Shown: piece after piece, positions 1-8,402 of the stretch
How positions within the stretch are numbered: position 1 is the stretch's first letter
Layout of the letters: each line of letters begins with the position of its first letter
DNA from: an uncultured Clostridia bacterium
Lineage (GTDB): Bacteria > Bacillota > Clostridia > Christensenellales > Borkfalkiaceae
Reading direction: 5' to 3'
Assembly: GCA_934272745.1 (NCBI GenBank)
Contig: CAKQSI010000003.1
Span: 25,580-89,579 of the forward strand
DNA: 64,000 nucleotides
Notes under the pieces: model-generated
Told to the model about the DNA's origin: nothing
What the model saw: only the letters and a program-made list of their open reading frames with translations
Databases searched by the model: none
Translations under genes and position numbers: made by a program

Positions 1-2259
1 CTGCACCTTTGCGTGGGGCAGGAAGCGACGGCGGTCGGCGCCAACTTTCTTCTGACCAAGGACGATTTTTTGCTGGGAACGCACAGAAATCACGGCGAAG
101 TCATCGCCAAGGGTTGTACCGCGATCTACCGGGCGGACGGCGAAGAACTTGCGGCTGCGGTCGCCGCTTGTCCGAACGAGTTGACGCTTCCCGCGGCGGA
201 AAAAATTCCCGGCTACGCCGCGCGGGGGAAAAAGGAGCAGGCGCGCCTGTTTTACCTTTACGGACTGTTCGCCGAAATTTTCGGAAAAGAAACGGGATTT
301 CAGCGCGGATTTTCGGGTTCGATGCACGTTTTTTACACACCGTTCGGCGTTTTTCCGAACAACGCCATCGTCGGCGCGGGGGCGGGAATAGCGGCGGGAC
401 TGGCGCTTTCCAAAAAACTGAAAAAGCAAAGCAGCGTGGTTTCGGTCAGCCTTGGCGACGCGGCGCTGGGCTGCGGCGCGGTGTGGGAAGCCATGAATTT
501 TTCCGCCATGGACCAACTCAAAAAACTTTGGGAAAGCTGCCCGGGCGGATTCCCTCTGGCGTTTACTTTCGTCAATAACCAGTACGGCATGGGCGGGCAG
601 ACCGTGGGCGAAACCATGGCTTACGGCGCTTTGGTGCGGGCGGCTGCGGGCGTCAATCCCGAAGCGATGCACGCCGAACGCGTCAACGGGTACGACCCGC
701 TTGCCGTTGCCGACGTTTATCGCCGCAAACTTCCGCTTTTAAAACGGGGGGACGGTCCCGTGTTTTTAGACCTTGTGACCTACCGTTACAGCGAACATTC
801 CGCGTCCGACAGCGGCAGTTACCGCACCGCGGAAGAACTTTCCGCCTGGGAAAAAGCCGACCCCGTGGCGGCGTTTGCCGAAAAGTTGAAAGCCTTCGGC
901 TTTTCGGTAAAGGAAATTGAAAAAATCGAACGAAACGCCGAAGAAGAGGTGTTTCTTGCCCTTTCCGCCGCGGCGGACGGCGCCCTTTCCAGACAGAGGA
1001 GCGAGGAGGAGGAGCGGACGCTTTTGTACCGGATTTTGGCGGACGTATCGCAAAATCGGGAACATTCTGCTGAAAACGACGATCAAAAAACGGCGCAGAA
1101 TGAGGAGGCCGGCGCGCAAAAAACGGCGCCGCAAAGCGGAAACGATCTTAAGGGCGATCCCGCAAAAACGCAAAGCGGAAACGCTCCCCAAAAAGTGCGC
1201 GCCCCCATGCCGGTAAAACCGTATGCGGAAAATTCCCGCGTGAAAAAGATCGCGGCGCAAGGCACCCGGCAGATCACCCTTTCGGACGGTGTTTTCGAAG
1301 CCGTTCTGCAAAAAGCCTATCTCGATCCCTCGCTCATTTTATACGGGGAGGAAAACCGCGACTGGGGCAACGTTTCGGGCGTGTATATGGGACTAACCGA
1401 AGCCCTCCCGTACGAGCGTTTATTCAACGCTCCCATTTCGGAAAGCGCCATCGTTTCCACCGCCGTGGGGTACGCCATGGGCGGCGGCAGAGCGCTGGTC
1501 GAAATTATGTTTATGGACTTCGCCTGCCGCGCCGCGGACGAAATTATCAATCAACTTGCCAAATGGCGGGCGCTTTCGGGCGGGGAATTTGCCCTGCCGG
1601 TGACTATTCGCACGGCGATCGGTTCCACCTACGGCGCGCAGCACGCGCAGGACCTTTCCGCACTGTTCTGCCATATTCCGGGACTGGTCGTGGTCTATCC
1701 CGCGACGGCGTACGACGCCAAAGGACTTTTGACCGAGGCGCTTTCGGTGAATCAGCCCGTGCTGTTTTTAGAAAGCCAGAAATTGTACGCTTCCCGCTTC
1801 GGGAAAGCGGTACCGGAGGGGGAAGTGCGCGTTTCGTTCGGCAAAGCCGCTTTGGTAAAAGCGGGGACGGACGTCACGCTGCTTTCGGTGGGCAGTACGT
1901 TGCCGCGCGCGGCGGAAGCGGTCGAAATCGCCGAAAAAGCCGGCGTTTCCGTGGAACTTATCGACGCCAGAAGTCTGGTGCCGTTCGACTACGAAACGCT
2001 GAATCGCAGCGTAAGAAAGACGGGCAGACTGGTGCTGACTTCGGACGAAGTCTGCCGCGGTTCGTTTTTGAAAGAGGTTGCGGCGACCGTGACCGAAGCC
2101 TGCTTTGACGACCTGAAAGCGCCGCCCGTATTTGCCGCGGCGGAAGATATCATCGTACCGCTTGCGGGGGCGACCGGGGCGTTTTACCCCTCGGCGGAAA
2201 AAATCGCGGGGCGGATCCTTGCGATTATAAAGCCCTGCGGAAAAACGGATTTGCACTGA
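1..2259 (+). CDS. Fused E1 alpha/beta subunit of a ThDP-dependent 2-oxoacid dehydrogenase (5' end missing)
   Basis: The reading frame is open from base 1; the first codons read LHLCVGQEA, a normal interior stretch of an E1 alpha subunit, so the true start lies outside the window. The first ~330 residues are alpha-like, with a thiamine-diphosphate region (GDAALGCG near residue 152, then FVNNQYGMGG near 190). Residues ~415-752 are beta-like, with the GEENRDWG and ISESAIVSTAVGYAMGG stretches and the typical HAQDLSALF/PGLVVVYPAT region. The two are joined by a ~70-residue Q/E/K/A-rich linker. Alpha and beta are usually separate genes in this family (pyruvate, branched-chain or acetoin dehydrogenase); single-chain versions occur. 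The substrate cannot be decided here. No E2 or E3 gene follows; partners could lie upstream. The second base of the usual GDG motif is altered (GDA), but the helix after it is conserved. Confidence 0.85.
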   Translation: MHLCVGQEATAVGANFLLTKDDFLLGTHRNHGEVIAKGCTAIYRADGEELAAAVAACPNELTLPAAEKIPGYAARGKKEQARLFYLYGLFAEIFGKETGFQRGFSGSMHVFYTPFGVFPNNAIVGAGAGIAAGLALSKKLKKQSSVVSVSLGDAALGCGAVWEAMNFSAMDQLKKLWESCPGGFPLAFTFVNNQYGMGGQTVGETMAYGALVRAAAGVNPEAMHAERVNGYDPLAVADVYRRKLPLLKRGDGPVFLDLVTYRYSEHSASDSGSYRTAEELSAWEKADPVAAFAEKLKAFGFSVKEIEKIERNAEEEVFLALSAAADGALSRQRSEEEERTLLYRILADVSQNREHSAENDDQKTAQNEEAGAQKTAPQSGNDLKGDPAKTQSGNAPQKVRAPMPVKPYAENSRVKKIAAQGTRQITLSDGVFEAVLQKAYLDPSLILYGEENRDWGNVSGVYMGLTEALPYERLFNAPISESAIVSTAVGYAMGGGRALVEIMFMDFACRAADEIINQLAKWRALSGGEFALPVTIRTAIGSTYGAQHAQDLSALFCHIPGLVVVYPATAYDAKGLLTEALSVNQPVLFLESQKLYASRFGKAVPEGEVRVSFGKAALVKAGTDVTLLSVGSTLPRAAEAVEIAEKAGVSVELIDARSLVPFDYETLNRSVRKTGRLVLTSDEVCRGSFLKEVAATVTEACFDDLKAPPVFAAAEDIIVPLAGATGAFYPSAEKIAGRILAIIKPCGKTDLH

Positions 2260-2274
2260 CAGCCCGAAAACGCC

Positions 2275-2303
2275 TTGACAAAGAGGAACGGCTGTGTTAT
2301 CAT
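2275..2303 (+). promoter_or_regulatory. Sigma-A-type promoter TTGACA-17-TATCAT
   Basis: The -35 TTGACA is at 2275-2280 and the -10 TATCAT at 2298-2303, with a 17-bp spacer. It sits just after the E1 stop codon and points at the repeat-protein gene at 2578, leaving a leader of about 265 nt. The leader has repeated GTTCCGGCAACGCCG-like words but no gene or riboswitch that I recognise. ACAGCC (2259-2264) and GGCTGT (2290-2295) flank the -35 and could form a weak hairpin. Confidence 0.75.
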
Positions 2304-2577
2304 TTTATTGATTTTGTTAAATATATTGTCACTGCGCGCGCGAGCGAAAGGTTCCGCCTATCGGAAAGTCCGGTAAAAGGCGGTACGCCTGCGGAAACGT
2401 TTTCGGAGGGAATTCCCTTGCCGGGAACGCCGCAAAGCGGAACTTTGCCGGAAGAAATCTTTCGGCAAAACCGGAGGACCCTTTGTAAAACGAGGAATTC
2501 CGGCAACGCCGGGCAAACCCTTTAAAAGGCAGGTTCCGGCAACGCCGCCGCGACAGGGACGGAAGGAGAAGTGAAAA

Positions 2578-5500
2578 ATGGCAAATCGGAGAAGGGGGCT
2601 GCTCGGCGGTCTGGTATGTTTCGTGCTGGGCGCGGTAATCGGCGTCTGTGCGCTTGCGGGCGTACTGGTCTGGGTTGTCAAACTCGGGACGATCAATAAG
2701 GTTACTAACCGGGAGATTGTCGGTTCGACCGAAGTGGACGGCGAAACCGTCGACCTGAAAGAGATGACGGTTTGGGATATTATCACCAAAGCGTCGTCGC
2801 TCGGGGATACCTCTAAAAAAATGACGCTGAAAAACGTGGAAGAGCTGCTTCCCGCGCTCAATCTTACCGACATGCTGCCGGCGGAGATGTTAAACGAGGA
2901 TAAAACCGCGCTTTCTGTCCGCTACAACGGGACGGAAATTCTGACCGTTTCGCTGGACGAATTGTATTCGCAGCAGTTTTCTTCCATCGCGAAATACGTC
3001 GAAGCGACGGTCAAAAACAACCTGAAATTTTCCACGCTGACCGCTGTGGGAATGAATCTCGACGCCTTCCCCTTCGTGCGCGGCTATGCAGGGAGCGACG
3101 CGGCAAATCCCGGTAAGGAAGTCCCCACCTATGTTTCGCTCGGCACGGGTACGATCGGGGAATACTATAAAAATCACCCCGCTTCGGTTTATTACGTAGC
3201 GGAAGACGGCGCCTATCACACGGCGACCGACGCGATGATTTCGCGGGCGGACGGCGATCAGACCGCGCTGTATTTTAAAGCCGTCGGGCTGGGCGATCTT
3301 CCCATTTTAGACGGCATCAACGCCATCGTCGCAACGCTGGACGTCGATACGCTGACGCTTGACGCAATGAACGATAAATTCGGCTTGAATCTGACCGACG
3401 AAAAAGGGAACTATAAAAACGCCGTTCTTGCAAAGATCTCGGATATCCGCGTTTCGCATTTCGCGGACGAGATCGATAACGTGATGAACCGGCTGTATCT
3501 GTCCGACGTCCTCACCGGTCTTGAGGAAGACGACGTTTTATATCCTCTGCAGTTCCTGCGCTATACCAAGGATACCGCGGCGGAATACAACGCCGCCCAC
3601 GCGGACGAGATCTCTGCGGGATCGAAAAACGCGGTCCAGCCCGGCGACTTCGTCGAAGATGAAAACGGGGACAGAGTGCTGGCTTCCATCAACCAACTTT
3701 CGGGAAACATTTCTTATCTCAAAGTCAAAGACCTCATCAATAACCCGGACGACAACGCGCTGATTGCCGCCCTCGGCGACTATACCGTGGACGACTTGCA
3801 GAACAAAGCCGATACCATCGTGGACGGATTGTACCTTTCCGACGTGATGAACATTTCGCAGGATAATATGATGGCGGCGTTTGAATATATGCGTTATACC
3901 GACCTGAAAAACGAAGACGGTACCCCCAAAGAAGGTTCCGCGCAGGCGTATAACGACGCGCACGCGGATAAAACCCCGGTCAAACCCGGCGACTATATTC
4001 TGGACGAAAACGGAAACAAAGTCAAGACCACCATCGGGAAACTTTCCGAAATCATCGACTTTGCCAGAATCGAAGATATGATCAAAAACGAAAGCGACAA
4101 CCGACTGGTTGCTGCCCTCGGCAAGCATACCTTAAAAGAACTCCGCACCAACGGCGATACTATCGTCAACGGTATGGATATTTCCGACGTAATGAACATT
4201 ACGGAAGACAGTATGATGTCGGCGTTTGAATACATGCGCTATACCGACCTGAAAAACAAAGACGGTACCCCCAAAGAAGGCTCCGCGCAGGCGTATAACG
4301 ACGCGCACGCGGCGGAGATCGCGGCGGGAACGAAAGCCGCAGTCAAACCCGGCGACTATGTTCTGGACGAAAAGGGCAACAAAGTCCGTACTACCGTGGG
4401 GAAACTTTCCGAAATTATAGACTACGTAAAGGTCAAAGACCTCATCAAAAACGACAGCAACAATGAAATGGTGAGCGCGCTCGGCGAATACACCTTAAAG
4501 GAACTTCGCACGGACGCGGACGGCATTATGGACGATCTGGCGCTTTCGGACGTGATCGAAATCAAGCCCACCGATACCGCGCTTTCCGCCCTGCAATACC
4601 TGCGCTTCACCGAGAAGACAGCGGCGGATTATAATACCGAACACGCGGCGGAGATCGCGGCGGGAACGGCTTTCGCAGTCAAAGCGGGCGATAAAATCCC
4701 CGTCTGGGAAAACGGCATGGTCAAAAAAGACGAAGAGGACAATATTGTCTACACGCTGACCACCATCAAAACGTTGGGCGGAAACATCAACAACGTGCCG
4801 ATGGGCGATCTTCTGGGTGTTACCGAGGGCAGCGAACCCATTCTCCGCGCAATTTCGGGCGCGACCGTCAACACGCTGAACGATACGGTAAAGACCCTGA
4901 CCCTTGCGGACGTGATGACCATCGACGAATCCAACGCGGCGCTGAACGCGCTGCAGTATCTGCGCTTCACCGAAAAAACAGCGGCGGAATATAATACCGA
5001 ACACGCGGCGGAGATTGCGGCGGGAACGGCTTCCGCAGTCAAAGCGGGCGATAAAATCCCCGTCTGGGAAGACGGCAGGGTCAAAAAAGACGAAGAGGGC
5101 AATATCGTCTACACGCTGACCACCATCAAAACGCTGAGCGGAAACGTCAACAACGTGCCGATGGGCGACCTTTTGAATATTACGGACGACAGCGAACCGG
5201 TGCTGAAAGCCATTCGCTACGCCACGATCAAAACGCTGAACGACACCGTGAAGGACCTGACCCTTTCGGACGTGATGACCATCGACGAGTCCAACGCGGC
5301 GATGAACGCCCTGCAGTATCTGCGCTTCACCGAAACCGCGGCGGCGGATTATAACGCCGAACACGCGGCGGAGATTGCGGCGGGAACGGCTTCCGCAGTA
5401 AAAGCGGGCGACAAAATCCCCGTATGGGAAGACGGCGTGATCAAGACCGACGAAGCCGGCAATATCGTTTACCGCAAAGCAAAAGTGAACGAACTTGGGG

Positions 5501-6372
5501 GCAATATCAACAACGTAAAAATGGGCGACCTGTTGAACGTTACCGAGGGCAGCGAACCCATTCTCCGCGCGATTTCGGGCGCCACCGTCAACACGCTGAA
5601 CGACACGGTAAAGACCTTGACCCTTGCGGACGTGATGACCATCGAAACCGATCCCGCAAAGCCCGGTTATTCTAAAATTCTGGTTTCGCTGCAAGGTGAA
5701 AAAATTACCGATCTCGGTTCGGCGACGAACAGGTTGACCCTTGCGGACGCTATCGATATCGAAACCGACCCCAATAAGGCGGGATACTCCAAAATTCTGG
5801 TTTCGCTGCAGAATTCCAAAATTACCGAACTCGGCTCGGCAGCGAGCGGGTTGACCCTTGCGGACGCTATCGACATCGAAACCGACGAGTCTTCTCCCAA
5901 CTATTCCAAAACGCTGATCGCGCTGAAAGACGCCAAGTTGACCGAACTCGGCACGAAAATTCCTGCGCTGACGCTGGGCGAAATGTTGCCTTACGACGAA
6001 TCCGGGACGACCTTCTACGATAAGTTGATGAAGCAGGACGCGATCCGAAACGCCACGGCAAACACCGCAGGAACCGCGATCTCGAACGTGAAAATCGCTT
6101 CCCTCTTCGACGTGTACGAAGCGGACGGCGGCGAACTGAAAGGAATCTGGTACTTCGTGCTTTCGGGCGGCGAATCGCTGGACGATCTCGACGGCGTTAT
6201 GGCAAACGCGCCGACGAAATTCGGCAGCGCAAAACTGGGCGACCTTGCGAGAAAGGGACTTCTGGGCGATATTCAGGAATCTGATCTGAACGCCTCCGTG
6301 AAAAATATGACGCTGAACGAAGCGATCAAGGCGTTTAACAGCGCGGCTTCTTCCGGTCTTATCGGCGGCTAA
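2578..6372 (+). CDS. Membrane-anchored tandem-repeat protein, unknown function
   Basis: 1264 residues, started at ATG 2578 with an AAGGAG Shine-Dalgarno just upstream. Residues ~8-35 form one hydrophobic segment after an Arg-rich start, so the protein is probably N-terminally anchored with the rest outside. From residue 306 onward it is a chain of imperfect repeats, each beginning L-x-L-S/A-D-V/A. Units start near 306, 418, 533, 654, 774, 894 and 1014, with the last periods exactly 120 residues; then three 39-residue units start at 1014, 1053 and 1092 before a closing LTLGEMLPYDESG unit at 1131. The 120-residue units carry a conserved AEYNTEHAAEIAAGT and AVKAGDKIPVWE. I recognise no catalytic motif. 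A structural or adhesive surface protein is the likeliest role, by inference. It is followed after 29 bp by a zinc-ribbon membrane protein and probably shares its transcript. Confidence 0.85.
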   Translation: MANRRRGLLGGLVCFVLGAVIGVCALAGVLVWVVKLGTINKVTNREIVGSTEVDGETVDLKEMTVWDIITKASSLGDTSKKMTLKNVEELLPALNLTDMLPAEMLNEDKTALSVRYNGTEILTVSLDELYSQQFSSIAKYVEATVKNNLKFSTLTAVGMNLDAFPFVRGYAGSDAANPGKEVPTYVSLGTGTIGEYYKNHPASVYYVAEDGAYHTATDAMISRADGDQTALYFKAVGLGDLPILDGINAIVATLDVDTLTLDAMNDKFGLNLTDEKGNYKNAVLAKISDIRVSHFADEIDNVMNRLYLSDVLTGLEEDDVLYPLQFLRYTKDTAAEYNAAHADEISAGSKNAVQPGDFVEDENGDRVLASINQLSGNISYLKVKDLINNPDDNALIAALGDYTVDDLQNKADTIVDGLYLSDVMNISQDNMMAAFEYMRYTDLKNEDGTPKEGSAQAYNDAHADKTPVKPGDYILDENGNKVKTTIGKLSEIIDFARIEDMIKNESDNRLVAALGKHTLKELRTNGDTIVNGMDISDVMNITEDSMMSAFEYMRYTDLKNKDGTPKEGSAQAYNDAHAAEIAAGTKAAVKPGDYVLDEKGNKVRTTVGKLSEIIDYVKVKDLIKNDSNNEMVSALGEYTLKELRTDADGIMDDLALSDVIEIKPTDTALSALQYLRFTEKTAADYNTEHAAEIAAGTAFAVKAGDKIPVWENGMVKKDEEDNIVYTLTTIKTLGGNINNVPMGDLLGVTEGSEPILRAISGATVNTLNDTVKTLTLADVMTIDESNAALNALQYLRFTEKTAAEYNTEHAAEIAAGTASAVKAGDKIPVWEDGRVKKDEEGNIVYTLTTIKTLSGNVNNVPMGDLLNITDDSEPVLKAIRYATIKTLNDTVKDLTLSDVMTIDESNAAMNALQYLRFTETAAADYNAEHAAEIAAGTASAVKAGDKIPVWEDGVIKTDEAGNIVYRKAKVNELGGNINNVKMGDLLNVTEGSEPILRAISGATVNTLNDTVKTLTLADVMTIETDPAKPGYSKILVSLQGEKITDLGSATNRLTLADAIDIETDPNKAGYSKILVSLQNSKITELGSAASGLTLADAIDIETDESSPNYSKTLIALKDAKLTELGTKIPALTLGEMLPYDESGTTFYDKLMKQDAIRNATANTAGTAISNVKIASLFDVYEADGGELKGIWYFVLSGGESLDDLDGVMANAPTKFGSAKLGDLARKGLLGDIQESDLNASVKNMTLNEAIKAFNSAASSGLIGG
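4537..5967 (+). repeat. Tandem repeats within the surface-protein gene (360-bp units, then 117-bp units)
   Basis: Three 360-bp units begin at 4537, 4897 and 5257, and three 117-bp units at 5617, 5734 and 5851. DNA identity between neighbouring units is high over long stretches, including codon choice, indicating recent duplication. More diverged units of 336, 345 and 363 bp precede them from 3493. The 117-bp unit keeps only the LTLADxxxIE head and a short tail of the longer unit. Confidence 0.85.
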
Positions 6373-6403
6373 GGAGAAGAAAGCGGCTAAGGAGAAGAAA
6401 AAT
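6367..6403 (+). repeat. Tandem duplication of stop codon and ribosome-binding site
   Basis: The word GCGGCTAAGGAGAAGAAA occurs nearly twice in direct succession, first carrying the TAA stop of the repeat-protein gene and then a second TAA plus the AAGGAG Shine-Dalgarno used by the gene at 6402. The copying therefore duplicated both a stop and a ribosome-binding site. Confidence 0.7.
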
Positions 6404-7733
6404 GTATTGTACGAACTGCGGCTCTTTGCTTTCGGGCGGGGAATGGTTCTGCCCGCATTGCGGAACGAAAGTGGCGCTTTTTACCGAGGATCCGGCTAAG
6501 AACGCTTCGGAAAACGGGGCGGCTTTCCGGCAGTCTCCGTCCGGGGCGGAAATCGGACAAAACCCTCTCCCCGGCGCGGGGAGCGCAGGGGTGATCGTTC
6601 CCGAAATCGCGGGGACGTCCCCCGAAAATGGGAACGCGGCAGGGCAAACTTACGAAACGGAATGCCACCGGGAAGGGGCGCCTTTCGGCTCCTCGCAGAA
6701 TTTTAACGGCGGAAATGCGCAACCCTCGCAGAATTTCGGCGGCGGGGATACGCAAAATCCGCACAGCCCAAGCGGGGATACGCAAAATCCGCAAGGGCAG
6801 GGGAATGCGCCCGTTTCCAACCGGCAGCAAAACCCGGGAGTCTATATGCAAAACCCGGGCGGCTACGCACAAAATTTGCAGGATCCTTACGGTATTTATG
6901 ACGGAAATCCGTACGTCCCGCCCTTTTTCAGCGGAGCAAATGCCTATCAGGGCAGCAATCCCTATCTGAATAACCGTTCTTACGGGGCAAACGGGTCTGC
7001 CGCGTTCCCCGCGGGGCAGAATTACGCTTACGGGCAAACCCCGTATGCCCAAAATCCATATGCGCAAAATGATCCTTACGGGCAAACCCCGTATGTCCAA
7101 AATCCTTACGGGCAGGGCAACCCTCAAAATTTTTACGGGCAAAATTTTGCCGCGGGACAAAGCGAAAACGGCGCCCAACCGATAAACGGTGCGGGGCAGT
7201 CGGGTTCCCAACCGATAAACGGTGCGGGGCAACAGTCAACCGGCGCTACGTTTCAGGGTGCCGCGCAGCCGCAGCCAACCGGCGCTACGTTTCAGGGTGC
7301 CGCGCAGCCGCAGGTAAGCGCGCAGCCAAACGCCGCCGGGCAAACGACCGCAGCGCAACAACTTCCCTTCCGCAACCCCTATGCGCCGCCTCCCGGGAAA
7401 AGTTTTTTGACCGACGATATCTTCGGGAAAAACCGGCTTACCGCAAGCGCTTACGGCATTTTGTTCGGCATGGCGGGCGCAAACTGTTTCTATCTCGGCA
7501 AAATGGCAGGGGCGATTATTTCGCTGGTTTCGTTTATCATCGGCATATTGATGCAACTGACCTGGAATGCGGACGTGCAGACCGTGGGACTGCTGCTTAT
7601 TTTTGTCCCGGAAATCGTCAACGCTATCTGCGGTTTTTGCTACCTTTTTCAGTCCGACGAAAAATTTATGAAGCAGATCGACGGATCCGTAAAACTGAAA
7701 TATTTGCGGGGGCTGGGCTATCGGGATCGGTAA
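6402..7733 (+). CDS. Zinc-ribbon protein with Q/N/G/Y-rich middle and C-terminal membrane domain
   Basis: 443 residues with a strong AAGGAG site. Residues 1-21 form a zinc ribbon (C3, C6, C17, C20 in CxxC...CPHC). Residues ~30-345 are low complexity, dominated by Q, N, G, Y, P and A, with short repeats such as QNPYGQ, PINGAGQ and TGATFQGAAQPQ. The last ~95 residues (from ~347) hold two or three hydrophobic segments and resemble TM2-type small membrane domains (a YGILFGMAGANCFYLGK segment). Function unknown; zinc-ribbon plus TM2-like proteins are frequent in Clostridia. It lies 29 bp after the repeat protein, suggesting a two-gene unit. Confidence 0.8.
   Translation: MYCTNCGSLLSGGEWFCPHCGTKVALFTEDPAKNASENGAAFRQSPSGAEIGQNPLPGAGSAGVIVPEIAGTSPENGNAAGQTYETECHREGAPFGSSQNFNGGNAQPSQNFGGGDTQNPHSPSGDTQNPQGQGNAPVSNRQQNPGVYMQNPGGYAQNLQDPYGIYDGNPYVPPFFSGANAYQGSNPYLNNRSYGANGSAAFPAGQNYAYGQTPYAQNPYAQNDPYGQTPYVQNPYGQGNPQNFYGQNFAAGQSENGAQPINGAGQSGSQPINGAGQQSTGATFQGAAQPQPTGATFQGAAQPQVSAQPNAAGQTTAAQQLPFRNPYAPPPGKSFLTDDIFGKNRLTASAYGILFGMAGANCFYLGKMAGAIISLVSFIIGILMQLTWNADVQTVGLLLIFVPEIVNAICGFCYLFQSDEKFMKQIDGSVKLKYLRGLGYRDR
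7185..7318 (+). repeat. Short coding tandem repeats in the zinc-ribbon protein
   Basis: CCAACCGATAAACGGTGCGG occurs twice (around 7187 and 7208), and a ~42-bp unit encoding TGATFQGAAQPQ occurs twice between about 7239 and 7318. Both pairs are in frame and nearly identical, so they are recent expansions within the disordered region. Confidence 0.75.
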
Positions 7734-7958
7734 ACGGAAGGCGGCTTGCCTTTAGTGCAACAGATTGCTTCCGGGCGCCCCGAATTGCGGCTTGCGCCGG
7801 CGCGTTTTATCGCAGAATGCCGCTTATTAAGGAAGTAAAAAATCTTTCTTCGGCTTGCGCCGAAGAAATTCATCGCCAGGCGCCGCTTATTAAGGAAGTA
7901 AAAAGCCTCTTTTAAAAAAGATATTTCGTTGAAAATAATTTCGTTGAAAAATATTTTT

Positions 7959-7998
7959 ACCGCGGCGCGCCGGAAGGCGCGCCGCGGTCACTGTTTTT
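7959..7998 (+). terminator. Intrinsic terminator after the zinc-ribbon gene
   Basis: A perfect 13-bp stem, ACCGCGGCGCGCC with GGCGCGCCGCGGT, closes a GGAA tetraloop and is followed within six bases by TTTTT (7994-7998). The left flank is rich in A/T (ATATTTTT), so it may also stop minus-strand transcripts. Confidence 0.8.
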
Positions 7999-8165
7999 AT
8001 GACCATACTTTGCGGTTGCTGTTTTTAAAACCATAATATAAAGTTTAAAGGTCGTCCCGTAAGATTATAAAATCCGAGCGCCGCACGGGCTTGAAATTGC
8101 CGTAAATATTCCTCGTTTTTGCTTGGCGTAAAATCGATTTTTCCGGCAAAATTTTTTGTAAATCA

Positions 8166-8194
8166 TTGACAAAACGGGCGCTGTCGGTTATCAT
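8166..8194 (+). promoter_or_regulatory. Sigma-A-type promoter TTGACA-17-TATCAT
   Basis: TTGACA at 8166-8171 and TATCAT at 8189-8194, 17-bp spacer. Same -35 and -10 hexamers as the promoter at 2275. It reads toward the gene at 8403 and leaves a leader of about 200 nt. Confidence 0.75.
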
Positions 8195-8402
8195 ATAGAA
8201 AAAGAAAGCGTTTTCATTTTTTTGCTTGCATCGCGAAAGCGTTTTTGCCCGCGCAGGGTTGTGGCTTTGCCTGAGTTGCGGCAAAAAGTACCGTCCGCCT
8301 GCGTCAGGCAGACGTCCGCCTTACGGCGCACTTTCCGCCCGTGCGGAGAAGCGCGAACGGCGCGGCTTTTCGATGACGACGCTATAGAAATCGGAGAAAA
8401 AT

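Larger units (their letters stand above)
7734..8402. other. Intergenic region, 669 bp
   Basis: It contains a direct repeat of CGCTTATTAAGGAAGTAAAAA (in two ~21-bp copies near 7823 and 7883), a strong terminator (7959-7998) and a consensus promoter (8166-8194). The last ~200 bp before the next start are an untranslated leader in which I find no known structured RNA. Confidence 0.6.

Noticed and set aside
4495..5694. 399-residue minus-strand frame inside the repeat-protein gene
   Set aside because: It is antisense to the repeats, mirrors their periodicity and has composition unlike real proteins.
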